Shown in pieces: positions 63,022 to 64,000 of a stretch of DNA of 64,000 nucleotides (position 1 is the stretch's first letter; every line of letters begins with the position of its first letter). The stretch comes from Hyphomicrobiales bacterium (GTDB lineage: Bacteria; Pseudomonadota; Alphaproteobacteria; Rhizobiales; Rhizobiaceae): assembly GCA_900469475.1 (NCBI GenBank), contig UBXG01000020.1:1-64000 (forward strand), written 5' to 3'. A program made the position numbers and the translations under genes. The notes beneath the pieces were generated by a model that was not told where the DNA came from, did no database searches, and was given only the letters and a program-made list of their open reading frames with translations.

Positions 63022-64000
63022 ATGCGGGCAATTCTGGCAATCGACCAGGGTACCACCAATTCCAAGGCCGTATTGGTTTCCGAAGCTGGAGAGATCCTTG
63101 CCAGAGGCTCGGCCGCGGTTGGAATTTCCTATCCGCAGCCGGGCTGGGTGGAGCAAGATCCACGCAGAATTTTCGCTTCCGTCTGCGAAGCGATCGAGGC
63201 CTGCCTGACGAAGGCTGGCGAGGTCACCGTCGAGGCGGTCGCTATCTCCAATCAACGCGAATCCGTCACCGTCTGGGACGCCGAAACCGGCGAAGCGCTC
63301 GGCCCGGTGCTCAGCTGGCAGTGCCGGCGAACCGCTAGCGATTGCGAACGCCTGATAGCCGAGGGCCATCTGTCGCGCGTGGAAGCGCTGACCGGCCTGC
63401 CGCTCGATCCGATGTTTCCTGGCGCGAAGTTTCGCTGGCTTCTCGACCGTGCTCCAGCCGGCCGGCGGCTTAGGCTTGGGACCATCGACAGCTGGCTCAT
63501 TCATTGCCTGAGCGGTGGCAGCCGGCATGTCTGCGATGCGTCCAACGCCGCGCGTAGCCAGTTGTTCGACCTCAAACATCAGAAATGGAGCGAGGAACTC
63601 GGGGAGATCTTCGGCATCGATGTCGGGCTCCTACCCGAGGTGCTCGACAGTTCAGCCGATTTCGGATCCACGCAAGGGCTGCCCGGCATTGCCGATGGCA
63701 CGCCGATCCGCGCCGCTATCGGTGATAGTCATGCGGCGCTATTCGGCCACGGCGCCTTTAAACCGGGCGACGGAAAGGTGACCTTCGGTACCGGGTCTTC
63801 TGTCATGAAGACGCTGCCCACATTTATCGCACCGCGCAACGGCATCACGACGACCGTTGCCTGGCGGATCGGCGGAACGCCAACCTTCGCTTTCGAAGGC
63901 AACATCCTCGTTTCCGCCGCTAGCCTGCCGTGGATGGCGAAGATCCTCGGGCTCGCCGACGTTGCGGCATTGGTCGAACTCGCCGCAACCGCAGAACCGG
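63022..64000 (+). CDS. FGGY-family sugar kinase (partial, runs off the window)
   Basis: The first 326 codons of a kinase. The phosphate-1 motif AILAIDQGTTNSKAVLV opens the protein. PGWVEQDPRRIFASV and ISNQRESVTVWDAETGEALG follow, then WQCRRT, GTIDSWLIHCLSGG and IGDSHAALFGHGAFKPGDGK VTFGTGSS in the second lobe. The pattern is glycerol/xylulose/ribulose kinase-like. AGGAG precedes the ATG. It lies 65 bases after the split transketolase and would make the ketose phosphate used by it, as AplK does for apulose. The C-terminal third is outside the window. Confidence 0.88.
   Translation, partial: MRAILAIDQGTTNSKAVLVSEAGEILARGSAAVGISYPQPGWVEQDPRRIFASVCEAIEACLTKAGEVTVEAVAISNQRESVTVWDAETGEALGPVLSWQCRRTASDCERLIAEGHLSRVEALTGLPLDPMFPGAKFRWLLDRAPAGRRLRLGTIDSWLIHCLSGGSRHVCDASNAARSQLFDLKHQKWSEELGEIFGIDVGLLPEVLDSSADFGSTQGLPGIADGTPIRAAIGDSHAALFGHGAFKPGDGKVTFGTGSSVMKTLPTFIAPRNGITTTVAWRIGGTPTFAFEGNILVSAASLPWMAKILGLADVAALVELAATAEP

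Noticed and set aside
1..64000. CRISPR array or prophage
   Set aside because: No regularly spaced identical repeats, cas genes, integrase or phage structural genes were seen.

Overview
The window looks like a replicon segment from an alphaproteobacterium of the Rhizobiaceae (Rhizobium/Agrobacterium/Sinorhizobium type). The basis is the style of the exopolysaccharide genes (ExoF-, ExoT-, ExoQ- and ExoP-like proteins), tight 4-base ATGA operon overlaps, GC-rich coding DNA with AT-rich gaps, LuxR-type regulators beside the polysaccharide genes, and a D-apulose/polyol-type sugar locus with a split transketolase. No replication, rRNA or tRNA genes were found, so chromosome and plasmid cannot be told apart.

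Region 1 (about 0.5-28.4 kb) is a large Wzx/Wzy-type exopolysaccharide locus. It holds the outer-membrane export protein, flippase, polymerase, chain-length/tyrosine-kinase protein, priming phosphotransferase, five further glycosyltransferase candidates and a secreted beta-helix protein. Nucleotide-sugar genes cover UDP-xylose (UDP-glucuronate decarboxylase), GDP-fucose (gmd, fcl) and, in a six-gene minus-strand operon, an amino or diamino sugar (WbpB/E/D-like enzymes plus a second aminotransferase, epimerase and acyltransferase). Two LuxR-type proteins with degenerate receiver domains lie in (9.7 kb) and at the end of (28.6 kb) the locus.

Region 2 (29.9-37.1 kb) is the most unusual part. Two divergent genes encode glycine-rich proteins built from about 75-residue imperfect repeats. 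Next come a type I secretion ATPase with a degraded ABC signature motif, its HlyD-type adaptor and, after an IS scar, a Tat-signal protein with a Hint (hedgehog/intein) domain. This could be a dedicated surface-protein secretion system working with the exopolysaccharide.

Region 3 (35.4-54 kb) is an accessory patchwork. It contains an IS3 orfA fragment, a frameshifted ISKra4-type transposase, fragments of an inosose-dehydratase-like gene and of a short-chain dehydrogenase, a chemoreceptor paired with a lone sugar-binding protein, a di-haem peroxidase, an AcpA-type phosphatase, a FitAB/VapBC toxin-antitoxin pair, and a LysR regulator divergent from an epoxide hydrolase-methyltransferase-membrane protein-metallopeptidase operon. 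It also holds the tail of a polymorphic toxin with a putative immunity gene, cut by an IS6-family element that lacks target duplications.

Region 4 (54-64 kb) starts with ribB under an FMN riboswitch. A sugar-catabolic locus follows: two polyol-type dehydrogenases, a triose-phosphate isomerase and a complete sugar ABC transporter on the minus strand, with a split transketolase and an FGGY kinase diverging on the plus strand. The set fits an apulose-4-phosphate-type transketolase pathway, in which the isomerase would turn the product DHAP back into the acceptor G3P. The last gene runs off the window.
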